Source: Desulfobacter sp.
GTDB lineage: Bacteria > Desulfobacterota > Desulfobacteria > Desulfobacterales > Desulfobacteraceae
DNA: 64,000 bases
Reading direction: 5' to 3'
Assembly (NCBI GenBank): GCA_028768545.1
Contig: CP054838.1
Span: 2,473,501 to 2,537,500, forward strand
The position numbers were made by a program, and so were the translations under genes. Within the stretch, counting starts at the first letter, position 1; every line of letters starts with the position of its first letter. The notes below the pieces were generated by a model. That model saw only the letters and a list, made by a program, of their open reading frames with translations, had not been told where the DNA came from and made no database searches. Positions 7,591 to 16,726 of the stretch are shown in pieces.

Positions 7591-8967
7591 TTAGATATTA
7601 TAGGCTGTATTGGCAAAGCTGTTTTCTATAAAGCTGTCAAGGTCGATGATTTTCCCGATTTCCATAACATCGTGCATGTATTTTTGAATTACATCCAAAT
7701 CCCGGGCTTCGGGATAAAGGCCGTCCCAGCGGATGGCCATGGGCTGGGAAAAAACATTTTGCAATACCTGGGGATTGAGCCCCATTTTTCCCTGGGGATC
7801 CAGAAACTTAACCGCTATCTGGGCGGCCCTGTTTTTATCGTTTTCAATGTATTCGCCCGTTTCCACCAGCAGGGAGACAAATTCCTGGGCCGCTTCCGGA
7901 TGATCCTGGATAAAATCTTCCTGCATGGCCACAACACAGCAGGGATGGTCTTCCCACCGGTTGGCAGAATAAAATTCCAGATTGCCGATCTCCCCTTTAA
8001 TGGCTTTTGTGGCCACGGGTTCGGCCACCATGAATCCTGCCACATCCTCGTTTTCTTTCATGATTTCGGGCATTTTAATGGGGGGAACCACCTCAAATCG
8101 TACATTAATGGCTTTTTTACCCGGCACTCCGGGTTTAAGTCCCAGTTCCTTTAAAAATTTGTGGGCCAGCATATGGTGGACGCTCATTTTATGGGGGATA
8201 TCCACGACCTTATACTTGTAAAAGCTTTGAAGGGAATCAAACCTGTAGTCGTAATGCCTGGACCTGACAAAGGTTGAACCGTTTTTGTGGGCAAATAATA
8301 CCAGTTTGATGGGGGAATCATAGGCAAAGAGATCCATGGCAATGGGGGCAAGCACAAAGGCGCAGTCAATTTCTCCGTTTTCAAGGCCTTCCTGGATAGG
8401 GTTCCATCCGTTCTTGAGACTGGTGGTCAAATCAAAATGTTCGGGTTCCACCTCTCCTATGTCAATTCTGTGCTTTAGAGCACCCAAAGCCAGGTGGTCG
8501 GTAATCTGGATATGGGCCACATTCAGTTCCACCCGTCCGCCAATGGTGGATCTTTGTTTTTTCACCCGCTGGGTCTCACCGGCTCCCCCTGAAAAGGCCT
8601 TTTTAATGGCCGTGGTGATTTGGGCCTCGTCAAAGGGCTTGGGGCAGTGGGCATTACCGCCGGCATCCATGATGAGCATCTGCTGGCCCTTATCCGACTG
8701 GGCTGTGGCCATGATAAAAGGCAGAGATTTAAATTCCTCCGTGGCCCTGAGGGCCTGGAGAAATTCAAGGCCGTCCATCTGGGGCATGTTCCAGTCTGAG
8801 ATGACAAGATCTGGTTTTTCCGCCTTGACCTTTTCGATTCCGTCTGCCCCGTTCACTGCCATGACAAGGTTGGTGAAACCGGCTTTTCCCAGGATTTGTT
8901 TGAACATGATCCGCATGGTTCCAGAATCGTCAGCCACAACAATTTTAATGTTTGGATCTACCGCCAT
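7591..8967 (-). CDS. CheY-type receiver fused to a cytoplasmic NrtA/NMT1-like binding domain
   Basis: A 458-residue two-domain protein. Residues 1-125 are a complete receiver: acidic pair D13/D14, phosphoacceptor D58 in LVISDWNMPQMDG, T88 and K110 in CPKPF. From about 147 to 440 there is a periplasmic-binding-protein-like domain of the NrtA/CmpA/NMT1 type (HIQITDHLALGAL ... WEDHPCCVVAMQEDF). No signal peptide or membrane segment exists, so the binding domain must work in the cytoplasm. It follows the ABC permease gene by about 54 bp and has a good site (AAGGAG) before its ATG. A role as a phosphorylation-linked sensor of the imported ligand, or as a regulator of the transporter, is inference. 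Confidence 0.85.
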   Translation of the reverse strand: MAVDPNIKIVVADDSGTMRIMFKQILGKAGFTNLVMAVNGADGIEKVKAEKPDLVISDWNMPQMDGLEFLQALRATEEFKSLPFIMATAQSDKGQQMLIMDAGGNAHCPKPFDEAQITTAIKKAFSGGAGETQRVKKQRSTIGGRVELNVAHIQITDHLALGALKHRIDIGEVEPEHFDLTTSLKNGWNPIQEGLENGEIDCAFVLAPIAMDLFAYDSPIKLVLFAHKNGSTFVRSRHYDYRFDSLQSFYKYKVVDIPHKMSVHHMLAHKFLKELGLKPGVPGKKAINVRFEVVPPIKMPEIMKENEDVAGFMVAEPVATKAIKGEIGNLEFYSANRWEDHPCCVVAMQEDFIQDHPEAAQEFVSLLVETGEYIENDKNRAAQIAVKFLDPQGKMGLNPQVLQNVFSQPMAIRWDGLYPEARDLDVIQKYMHDVMEIGKIIDLDSFIENSFANTAYNI

Positions 8968-9021
8968 AAAATACTCCTTAAATCATACATGGTATTAATA
9001 TTTTTTCGTAAATTATTTTAT

Positions 9022-9837
9022 TCATTCCAGGACCAGCTGAATCCTTTGAAAGGCCCGGTCCAGCATAAATCCCAAAATACCAATGGCAATGATCATCGCC
9101 ATGAGTTTATCATATTCCATGGTATCTCTTGCATCATTGATCAGGTATCCAAGGCCGCTGGATACCCCTAAAAATTCAGCCGGAACCAATACGATCCAAG
9201 CCACGCCCAGGGCCAGTCTCAAGCTGGCCATCATATGGGGGATGGCATGGGGAATAACAATGGTTCGTATGAGCTGAACATTATTGGCTTCCTGGTTCAG
9301 AGCCATTTTGATCCATTGGGGATTGATTTGCATAACCCCGATGGCCGTATTGAGTATTATAGGACAAATGGTGGCCATTACAATCAAAAAATATACAGCC
9401 GACTCAAAGCTTGTAAATAAGAGCAGGGCAATGGGCATCCAGGACAGAGGGCTGATCATTCTCACAAACTGGACAGAGGAATAGGAAAGGCCTCTCAGCC
9501 GGGGGTAAAATCCAATTAATACGCCCAGGGGAAGCCCGATAACCGAGGCAATGGCAATTCCCACAATAATCCTGCGAAGGCTTGTAAATACAGATATCTA
9601 TAATTTGGGAGTTTGAAAGGCCTTTCCAAGGGCGGCCAGGGTGGGACCGGGCAAAAATCCGTTAAACTGGGAAAATTCAGGCCGGGTAAAGAGCAGGCCT
9701 GCAGCAAGGGCCCAGGCCCCGGCAAATAGGCAAAAGCCGAAAAGTTCGTATTTCCACCCAAACCAGACCCGGGTAAAAAGGGGGGTCAGACCGACCTGCC
9801 TTGAGCTTCGATGGAAATTTCGTTTAAATGATTTCAA
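9022..9837 (-). pseudogene. ABC transporter permease, TauC/SsuC type, with in-frame TAG
   Basis: The frame from a TTG at 9837 to the TGA at 9022 gives about 271 residues, normal for a TauC/SsuC/NrtB permease. It is interrupted by one TAG at 9600-9598, at the point reading FQTPKL-stop-ISVFTSLRRIIVGIAIA. Both sides stay in the same frame. The downstream half holds the family's EAA-type loop (ALNQEANNVQLIRTIVIPHAIP) and five hydrophobic segments. A Trp (TGG) at this position would explain the codon by one transition. It overlaps the end of the binding-protein gene by 14 bp. Either the transporter is dead, or the stop is read through. Confidence 0.8.
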
Positions 9838-11017
9838 CGATTTCTTCCCTGACAAATGGTTTTTCCATATCAAAATGGCCAAATTGCCTGATCCCTCCGG
9901 TTTTGTCCAGCGCTTTTAGAACAAAGGAGTCATCCACCAGTTCTTTTGCTGCGGCATTGGCATCAAGGCCTGATAAAAATTGTGTATTCCCCTCCACCCG
10001 TGTTTTTTTCATCTGATCCACTATGAATTTTGTGGCAGAGGGAAAGGGATAGGGCTGAAATCCGATTCTTTCCACCTCCCAATCCGGGTGAGTCAGTTCT
10101 GTTTTTTTCGGATGAACAAAGACCCGGGCCAGCACTTTTTCCGGCAAGGGCAAGTATCCTTCTCCATCCCTGCTGAGTAAATGGGCGGTCTCTTTTGGGT
10201 TCTTCATGCAACAGGCCTGGGCCCGGACAATGGCGTTCATTGCTTTTTGAACCCTTGCCCGGTCCTGTCGGATCAGGTTTTCATGGGTTACGATAACACA
10301 GCAGGGGTGGTTTTTCCACATATCTCCTGAATAACGCATGATCCTGGCTGAAAATTTTTCCTGGGACAGGGCGTTAAAGGGGTCAGCCACAATAAAGGCG
10401 TCAATTTTTTTACCCAGCAATGCCGTGGGCATGTCCGGTGGGGGCAGGATAAAAAGGTTGGTTTCATGGGGGGCCAGGGGAGCGGATTGGGGCTGGATCA
10501 CCGGGGTCAGTCCCTGGGCGCTCAGACCCATCTGCATGAGCAGATTGTGCATGGAATACCATGAGGGAACGGCCACCTGACGTCCGCCAAGGTCTTTGAA
10601 CTGATGAATTGGGGAATCGCCCCGGACCGTTACGGCAGAGCCGTTGGTGTGGTCCCAGGCCAGGACCTTGACCGGGACGCCCTGTTTAAACCGCATCCAC
10701 ACGGGAATGGGAAAAAGCATGTGGGTGAGGTTGAATTTTCCGGCTAGAAAGGATTCGCTGAGCACCTTCCAGGATCTCACCATTACCGGGCGTTCAACCT
10801 CAAGGCCTTCCTGGGCAAAATACCCAAGGCTATGGGCCACAAGCAAAGGGGTGGCATCGGTGATGGGCAGATATCCCAATTTTATGGGCGGCTTTTTTCC
10901 AAGCACTTTTCCGGGCATGATCAAAGGCGCACAGGCCGCTGCCGTTGCCGCTGCTGCCGCGGTCTTTAAAAATGACCGGCGGGATACATGGGGTTTGATC
11001 TTGGGACCTAAAGACAT
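9824..11017 (-). CDS. Tat-exported NrtA/TauA-type substrate-binding protein
   Basis: A 397-residue protein with a twin-arginine export signal (SRRSFLK, residues about 13-19, then an Ala-rich hydrophobic stretch containing AACAPL). The mature part is an NMT1/NrtA-like binding fold: LGYLPITDATPLLVAHSLGYF near the start and MWKNHPCCVIVTHENL near residue 240, closely echoing WEDHPCCVVAMQEDF in the receiver fusion. It would deliver a small anion or organosulfur/nitrogen compound to the adjacent permease and ATPase; the ligand cannot be read from sequence. The ATG overlaps the ATPase stop (TAATG), indicating translational coupling. Confidence 0.85.
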   Translation of the reverse strand: MSLGPKIKPHVSRRSFLKTAAAAATAAACAPLIMPGKVLGKKPPIKLGYLPITDATPLLVAHSLGYFAQEGLEVERPVMVRSWKVLSESFLAGKFNLTHMLFPIPVWMRFKQGVPVKVLAWDHTNGSAVTVRGDSPIHQFKDLGGRQVAVPSWYSMHNLLMQMGLSAQGLTPVIQPQSAPLAPHETNLFILPPPDMPTALLGKKIDAFIVADPFNALSQEKFSARIMRYSGDMWKNHPCCVIVTHENLIRQDRARVQKAMNAIVRAQACCMKNPKETAHLLSRDGEGYLPLPEKVLARVFVHPKKTELTHPDWEVERIGFQPYPFPSATKFIVDQMKKTRVEGNTQFLSGLDANAAAKELVDDSFVLKALDKTGGIRQFGHFDMEKPFVREEIVEII

Positions 11018-11784
11018 TATATCAGGCTCCGTTTGGCCAGGTACGCATGTTTAAACCGGTCCAGGATTTTTTTCCGCAATTCCTTGATTGTCGGATCCTG
11101 CCTGTCCCTTGGGTATGGTTCCTTAATTTCAAATATCTGGGTGACATTGGCAGGCTCCCCTGCCAAAAGCACAATCTTATTTCCCAGGCGGAGGGCTTCG
11201 TCAATGTCGTGGGTGACAAACACGGCTGTGAATTGTTCAGACAGCCATAAATTGGTCATCTCTTCCTGGATATGGGCCTGGGTAAAGGTATCCAAAGAGG
11301 CAAATGGCTCGTCCAGCAAAAGGGCAGAGGGCCTTCCCACAAGGGCTCTGGCAAGGCATACCCTTTGGGCCATGCCAAGGGAAAGCTGGCTGGGTTTTAC
11401 CTTGGCCGCCCCTGTCAGTCCCATGATTTCCAAAAATTGACTCACCCGGTAATCAAGGTCCTGAACATCATGTCTGATCCTGCATCCATAGGCCACATTG
11501 TCCCAGACGTTGAGCCAGGGAATCAGGGCCGGCTGCTGGAAAATGATGGACCTTGACGGGTGGATGCCGCAAATGGGCTGGCCGTCCACGCAGATTCGTC
11601 CTGAACTCGGGGTTTCAAGGCCTGCCAGTAAATTGAGCAGGGTGGTCTTGCCGCATCCGGATTCGCCCAGGATAATAACAAAATCCCCTGAATCAATGGA
11701 AAAGGAAATATCCTTTAGCACCAGACCGTTGTTCTCTTTCTGGTGGTTGTAGGCTTTGTTTACTTTTTCAATATCTATTTTCAA
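11017..11784 (-). CDS. ABC transporter ATPase, TauB/SsuB/NrtD type
   Basis: A 255-residue ATPase that would energise the adjacent permease. Walker A is GESGCGKTT, the Q-loop is IFQQPALIPWLNVWDN, the signature is LSLGMAQRV (Leu-Gly where LSGG is usual), Walker B is ALLLDEP and the H-loop is VFVTHDIDEA. The family (TauB/SsuB/NrtD) imports sulfonates, nitrate-like anions or thiamin precursors. Translation starts at a TTG (11784) that overlaps the stop of the upstream NrtA-like gene. The altered signature may slow ATP turnover, but such variants exist. Confidence 0.9.
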   Translation of the reverse strand: MKIDIEKVNKAYNHQKENNGLVLKDISFSIDSGDFVIILGESGCGKTTLLNLLAGLETPSSGRICVDGQPICGIHPSRSIIFQQPALIPWLNVWDNVAYGCRIRHDVQDLDYRVSQFLEIMGLTGAAKVKPSQLSLGMAQRVCLARALVGRPSALLLDEPFASLDTFTQAHIQEEMTNLWLSEQFTAVFVTHDIDEALRLGNKIVLLAGEPANVTQIFEIKEPYPRDRQDPTIKELRKKILDRFKHAYLAKRSLI

Positions 11785-12737
11785 GGGGCCAGTTCCCCCA
11801 GGGCTTTTTGTGCAAGATCCGGTTTAATAAAACCGTCCAGATCGGTATTGCCTGACAAAATCCCCATGGAATCACTCATATAACGTCCTACAATATTGAG
11901 AAGGTCGGGGTCGGGGAGCAAAAGGGCTGGGGTGAATTTGACCCTGGATGCCTTGAGGGCTTCTGCCGTAATAGTTTGGGGCTGGTTTAAAAATGCTGCA
12001 GCAAGATCAAGAATATTTTCGTCCAAAGGTTCAATTCCCCTGGTGTAAGTGTCAAGGGCGGCCGCTGTCCTGAAAAAGAGGCGTACCAGATCAAGGAGGG
12101 CGCTGCCCTCTTTGTCCACAAGCCTTTTTTCAACAACAAATCCGCAGCAGGGATGGTTTTCCCAAAGATCCTGTGAGGTGAGCAGGGGGGCGCCATATCC
12201 CTGGTCAACCATAAGCGTGCCATAGGGGTCTGCAGTCATGAATCCTGCAATGTCTCCCTCTTGGTCCAGGGCCATCATTTCGGGCATGAGCCGTGGAGGA
12301 ACAGGCTCTGCCAAAACACCTGCTGTGGTGGCAGATGATTCCAGAACCATCCCATTGGCTGACATGAATTGGTGAAGGAGCATATGCTGAACCGAAAGGG
12401 TGTGGGGAATGAGAAGGCTTTTTCCTTGAAATTCGCCGATTTTGTTAATACCGGGGTGATTGACCATCCGGCTGCCTGCCCTGTGGACCAGCATAATAAG
12501 ACAAATGTCCAGGCCTGCATCAAAAAGGTCCATGGCCATGGGAATATTCATAAAGGCGGCATTGATTTCATTGGACTGAAATCCATTGTAAAGCCTGTGT
12601 CATGAATTCATGGCAATCCTCTGGATGCCTTGGGGCAGTTCGACATCCATATGTGTCGTCCCTGATAGTTCAGGCAGGGCAAGTCCCAATATCAGGTGAT
12701 CGATAATATTTAAATGCCCGATGCGGATATTCAGAAT
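11781..12737 (-). pseudogene. Cytoplasmic NrtA-like protein with in-frame TGA
   Basis: The frame runs from about 12737 to 11781 (about 318 residues) with one TGA at 12602-12600. Its start resembles the binding domain of the receiver fusion: IRIGHLNIIDHLILGLALPEL here, VAHIQITDHLALGALKHRI there. Aligning the two puts the TGA exactly opposite the Trp of LKNGWNPIQEG, so it is best explained as TGG to TGA. No SECIS-type reason for selenocysteine is apparent. There is no signal peptide and no ATG/GTG/TTG at the front; an ATT after AAAGGG is the best start. It is the first gene of the operon and overlaps the ATPase gene. Confidence 0.7.
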
Positions 12738-13221
12738 GGTTTTAACCCTTTATTCATTAGGATGCTTCATTTATTTATGGAGTCAATTATTACCACAGAC
12801 ATCAGGCCATTGGCAAGTTTATAAAAGGGTATAATGGTGAGGGTCTTATCAGAGCCGAAAGGTGAACAAAACCGGGTCATCACCGGGAATAGCCTTTTTT
12901 TTGTTTACCCACAATTGTCCTTCCCTATGATTGCATCGGTCTAAACAGCGGGGTGATCCAAAACACCCCGAGCTGACGCGGTGGTGTCCGGGCCGAAGGT
13001 TTTGACACCCCAGGACACGGGACCTTAATTATTCGGTTCTGATTTTTGGGTTTGATGCGCTTGGGTCTGCATCATGGTCTTTGCCTGAAAGCGGATCGGT
13101 TAAAGCGTTTACCGGCCCTCGGGATTGCCCTGGTTGGCTTTTTGTCAGTGCCGGGGTTGATAACCCAGGATAAATGCGGTAAAAAAGGTCAAAAAAACCA
13201 ATAATTTGACAGAATATCCCA
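12738..13221. other. Intergenic region between the divergent NrtA operon and cheD
   Basis: About 480 bp without a supported gene. It should contain the promoters of both divergent units. A perfect stem CGGGGTG/CACCCCG with an 8-nt loop lies near 12949-12971, without a following T tract, so it is not an obvious terminator. No tRNA or known riboswitch was recognised. Confidence 0.5.
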
Positions 13222-13888
13222 ATGGCGAGACAATCAACCACCCCGGTCACCAGAGATTATTATTTAAAGCCCGGTTTTATTTACCTGCCCGGGACGCCCA
13301 CCTTAATTTCCACGGTTTTAGGGGGCGCATTCCCATTTTCCCGGTTATACCGCTGGCACTGGATTGTGCATGTTTGCCATCTGCTTCAGGCAGTTCCAAC
13401 GCCCTGCTTTATAAAATGATCGCAGCATAATCATTTTTTCTGCATTCTCCCGATACCAAAAGATGCATGGACCTTTAAGACGTAAATTCACGACTCTCCG
13501 AATCGAACTTTCAATAGCACCGCTGCCAATAGGTAAGTTCAACGCTTTTACAGTTGAGAAATTAAGCCTCAGTTCATTGCGCACAAAATAATCCCGTTCC
13601 GTCTTGATAGTCTTACTGTTTCTGCCTCTACAAAGCTTCTGGACGGCCTGTACCACCTCAATCGCCTTTCCCTTCAGCAGAAGACCTCGCTGCTTCGATA
13701 CCCAGCGTTTGCGTTCCTTGGATGACCAGGTCTTCCTTAAGCCTGCTACTGTACCCAGATGCTCAACTGCATGGTAGAAATCGAGAAGTTCATACACACG
13801 CTCAGGAGCCAAACCCAATGCTTTTAGCAGTCCGGGGATTCGATTCCAAATCCAATGTGCCCCATCTGCAACAAACAGTATTTTGTCT

Positions 13889-15199
13889 CAGTAGTGTCCG
13901 GTTAGGTTGTTGCGTATAAAAAGCATCTAAAATCATTGAAAAAACAGTCTGTTTTGTGTTGACAAATGTGCGTAAAAATTTTTGTGCGCCTTGAAAATTT
14001 AACTCAAGGAGCTCAAATGACGCACATCTCAGTCCCTAAAAAACAACTACGGTCCCTGAACTTTGACAATTTCAGGTGCCCTCTGATAAAGTCACTTTCA
14101 AAAGCACCGGAATTACAATCTCGAGGAGACCGCCCTTTAAAAATGACATTCGAAGACCAGATAAATGCTTTGGTTTATTTCCATCTTCAGGAGCACAAGT
14201 CTGCCCGACATTTAATTCAGGATCTCAAGGAGAATGTTTTTGCTAAAGAAAATATTGCGCCAGACGGTGGTATCAGCCGTAGTAGTTTCTGTGAAGCCAT
14301 CAATCACAGGGGACTCGAACAACTGCAATTTATCTTTGAGGATCTTTATAAACAGGCTCTTGAGTGTCATCCGGGTGAACACGCCGAGTTAGGAGAGTTG
14401 GTTTCCATTGACGGTAGTCTCATAAATGCAGTCCTTTCAATGCACTGGGCGAACTACAGAAAAGGAAGTAAAAAAGCCAAAGTACATTGCGGATTTGACA
14501 TTAATCACGGAATCCCAAACAAAATCTTTTTGACTGAAGGCAACGGCGCTGAACGCACTTTTGTTCCCAAAATACTTTCCAAGGGGCAAACAGGTGTTAT
14601 GGATCGTGGATATCAATCCCATAAAGAATTTGACCTGCTTCAGGAGCAAGGCAAACATTTTGTCTGCCGTATAAAAACCAGGACAACAAGAACAATTATT
14701 GATAACCACGAGACCCCTTCCGACAGCTACATTTTTTATGATGCACTGGTTAAACTTGGTACTCCGAATCAAAACCAGACGAAAAGGCCTGTTCGGGTTG
14801 TTGGCTATAAAATTGCTGGCGTCAAATACTATGTGGCAACTGACAGGCATGATTTAACAGCGGAACAAATAGCAACAATTTATAAACTCCGGTGGACCAT
14901 TGAGGATTTTTTCAAATGGTGGAAAGAACATCTGAAGGTATATCATCTCATTGCCCGCAGTGAATACGGCCTTATGGTTCAGATTCTTGGCGGCCTTATC
15001 ACTTACCTGTTACTGGCAATCCATTGCCAAAAACAGTTTAATGAAAAGGTCACGATCAAAAGAGTTCGGCAGCTGCGAACCGCCATTCTAAATGACCTGT
15101 TTGGCTGCGAGGAGCAGGGCTCTCATAGTTCAAACAGGGACAATATTGTCAAAGATCAAAAAATTATTGAGCAAGCAAAAACCTAACCGGACATCACTG
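13889..15199 (+). mobile_element. IS4-type element, copy A (intact)
   Basis: Ends read CAGTAGTGTCCGGTTAGG at 13889 and, on the complement, CAGTGATGTCCGGTTAGG at 15199. The same ends bound copy B (50977-53660), and the two transposase genes are nearly identical, implying recent movement. No clear target duplication is seen beside either copy, which fits rearrangement after insertion. Confidence 0.88.
14017..15186 (+). CDS. IS4-type DDE transposase (copy A)
   Basis: A 389-residue transposase. The start is the ATG at 14017 after AAGGAG; the frame is open further upstream but lacks a better site. An N-terminal DNA-binding segment is followed by the catalytic core: Asp in VSIDGSLINA, Asp in GVMDRGYQSHKEF, and Glu in YKLRWTIEDFFKWWK, which fits the Y-x(2)-R-x(3)-E-x(6)-K motif of the IS4 superfamily. 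The intact frame provides the reference for the disrupted copy B at 51-53.6 kb, whose two halves sum to exactly the same length. Confidence 0.93.
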   Translation: MTHISVPKKQLRSLNFDNFRCPLIKSLSKAPELQSRGDRPLKMTFEDQINALVYFHLQEHKSARHLIQDLKENVFAKENIAPDGGISRSSFCEAINHRGLEQLQFIFEDLYKQALECHPGEHAELGELVSIDGSLINAVLSMHWANYRKGSKKAKVHCGFDINHGIPNKIFLTEGNGAERTFVPKILSKGQTGVMDRGYQSHKEFDLLQEQGKHFVCRIKTRTTRTIIDNHETPSDSYIFYDALVKLGTPNQNQTKRPVRVVGYKIAGVKYYVATDRHDLTAEQIATIYKLRWTIEDFFKWWKEHLKVYHLIARSEYGLMVQILGGLITYLLLAIHCQKQFNEKVTIKRVRQLRTAILNDLFGCEEQGSHSSNRDNIVKDQKIIEQAKT

Positions 15200-15277
15200 A
15201 TTTTGCATTTTAAACTCTTTTTAATTAGTATGGCCCAAGTGATATAATTAACCCCTTGGGATAATAATAAAAACCGA

Positions 15278-16726
15278 GGGCGTTCAAAATTCTGTGTCAG
15301 TTGAATGAAAGCTGATATACTCAGCTAAATAAGGAGAACTGACATGACCGAAGAAAACACCGAATTTGATTTTCAAAAAGCCCTTAAAGGCATCCAGGAA
15401 GGTAAACCCTTCACAGGTAAGGGCGGCGTCCTTACATCATTAATCAAAAATCTTGCTGAAGCTGCTCTTGAAGGAGAGTTGGAGTCCCATCTCGGGCAGG
15501 AAGTTTCTGCCAACCGCCGTAATGGAAAAAGCAAAAAGACCATTAAATCCCTGGATGGTAAATTTGAGCTGGAAACCCCGCGTGACAGGGCCGGAACCTT
15601 CTCTCCACAGATCGTCAAAAAACATCAGACAACGCTCAGCGATGAAATTGAAAGAAAGATAATAGCCCTTTACGGCCTGGGCATGAGTTATAATGATATG
15701 GCTTCCCATTTACAGGAAATCTATGGACTTGAGATTTCAAATGCCACTCTGAGCACCATTACCGATAAAATCATCCATACCGTCAAAGAATGGCAGGCCA
15801 GGCCGTTGGAAAATGTGTACCCAATCGTATGGCTTGATGCCATACATTATAAAGTACGAGAAAACGGAAAGGTCGGCAGCAAGGCCGTTTACACAATTCT
15901 TGGGGTGAATATCGAGGGCCGTAAAGAGGTTCTTGGGCTGTACATATCCGAGAATGAGGGTGCGAACTTCTGGCTGCAGGTGTTAACAGACCTTTCAAAC
16001 CGAGGGGTAAAAGATATCCTGATTGCCTGTGTTGATGGTCTAAAAGGTTTTCCCGAGGCCATTGAGACCATATTCCCGGACACAGAAGTTCAACTCTGCG
16101 TAGTCCACCAGATCCGAAATTCATTGAAATACGTTGGTTCCAAAAATAAAAAGGAATTTATGGCAGATCTAAAACGTGTTTATAAAGCGGTCAATAAGGA
16201 TCTGGCCGAAGAAGAACTGGATATCTTGGAAAATAAATGGAATGACAAATACCCGATTGTGATAAAATCCTGGCGGAACAACTGGGAACGCCTCAGTCAT
16301 TTCTTTAAATATCCAGAAGAGATTCGACGGATAATATACACCACAAATACCATTGAGGCTGTGCATCGACAGTTTCGAAAACTGACCAAAACAAAGGGAT
16401 CATTCCCGAACCAGGACAGCCTGTTAAAGCTGCTTTACATGGGGATCCAGAACGCCAGTAAAAAATGGACAATGCCGATTCAAAATTGGTCACTGACAAT
16501 TTCCCAGTTGGCAATTTTCTTTGAAGGCCGGCTGGATAAAGAGCTGGGAATTTGATAGGGATTTATTTACAGATGGAAAAGATGGTTCCAGGAACTCCAC
16601 TCCAGCAAAAGTCAACTCCTCCGACGTGGCTGATTGAAGGCCCATTCTCGGACCTGACTTTTACTTCCGCTGGCGCTGAGGCAGATCCGGGAACCGAAAC
16701 CGTGACACAGAATTCTGAACATTCCC
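15278..16726 (+). mobile_element. IS256-family element, copy 2 (complete)
   Basis: The ends are GGGCGTTCAAAATTCTGTG at 15278 and the complement of GGGAATGTTCAGAATTCTG at 16726. The bases flanking the two ends do not repeat, unlike copy 3, so this copy has probably recombined since insertion. It lies in the orientation opposite to copy 1. Confidence 0.88.
15344..16555 (+). CDS. IS256-family transposase (copy 2)
   Basis: A 403-residue IS256 transposase, the same length as copy 1 and different from it at about four positions (for example Val for Ile in REVLGLY and Phe for Leu in LKGFPEA). Copy 3 shares these variants. D165, D231 and E338 are all present. AAGGAG precedes the ATG. It is the only unbroken copy lying wholly inside the window. 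Confidence 0.95.
   Translation: MTEENTEFDFQKALKGIQEGKPFTGKGGVLTSLIKNLAEAALEGELESHLGQEVSANRRNGKSKKTIKSLDGKFELETPRDRAGTFSPQIVKKHQTTLSDEIERKIIALYGLGMSYNDMASHLQEIYGLEISNATLSTITDKIIHTVKEWQARPLENVYPIVWLDAIHYKVRENGKVGSKAVYTILGVNIEGRKEVLGLYISENEGANFWLQVLTDLSNRGVKDILIACVDGLKGFPEAIETIFPDTEVQLCVVHQIRNSLKYVGSKNKKEFMADLKRVYKAVNKDLAEEELDILENKWNDKYPIVIKSWRNNWERLSHFFKYPEEIRRIIYTTNTIEAVHRQFRKLTKTKGSFPNQDSLLKLLYMGIQNASKKWTMPIQNWSLTISQLAIFFEGRLDKELGI

Noticed and set aside
12600..12602. TGA in the NrtA-like gene as selenocysteine
   Set aside because: It aligns to a Trp in the paralogue, not to a Cys or redox site.
13029..13250. Small minus-strand frame upstream of cheD
   Set aside because: No ribosome site or recognisable protein character; it overlaps the cheD start.
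1..16726. Composite transposon bounded by IS256 copies 1 and 2
   Set aside because: The copies are inverted, but copy 2 lacks a target duplication, copy 1's outer end is outside the window, and the two differ in sequence.
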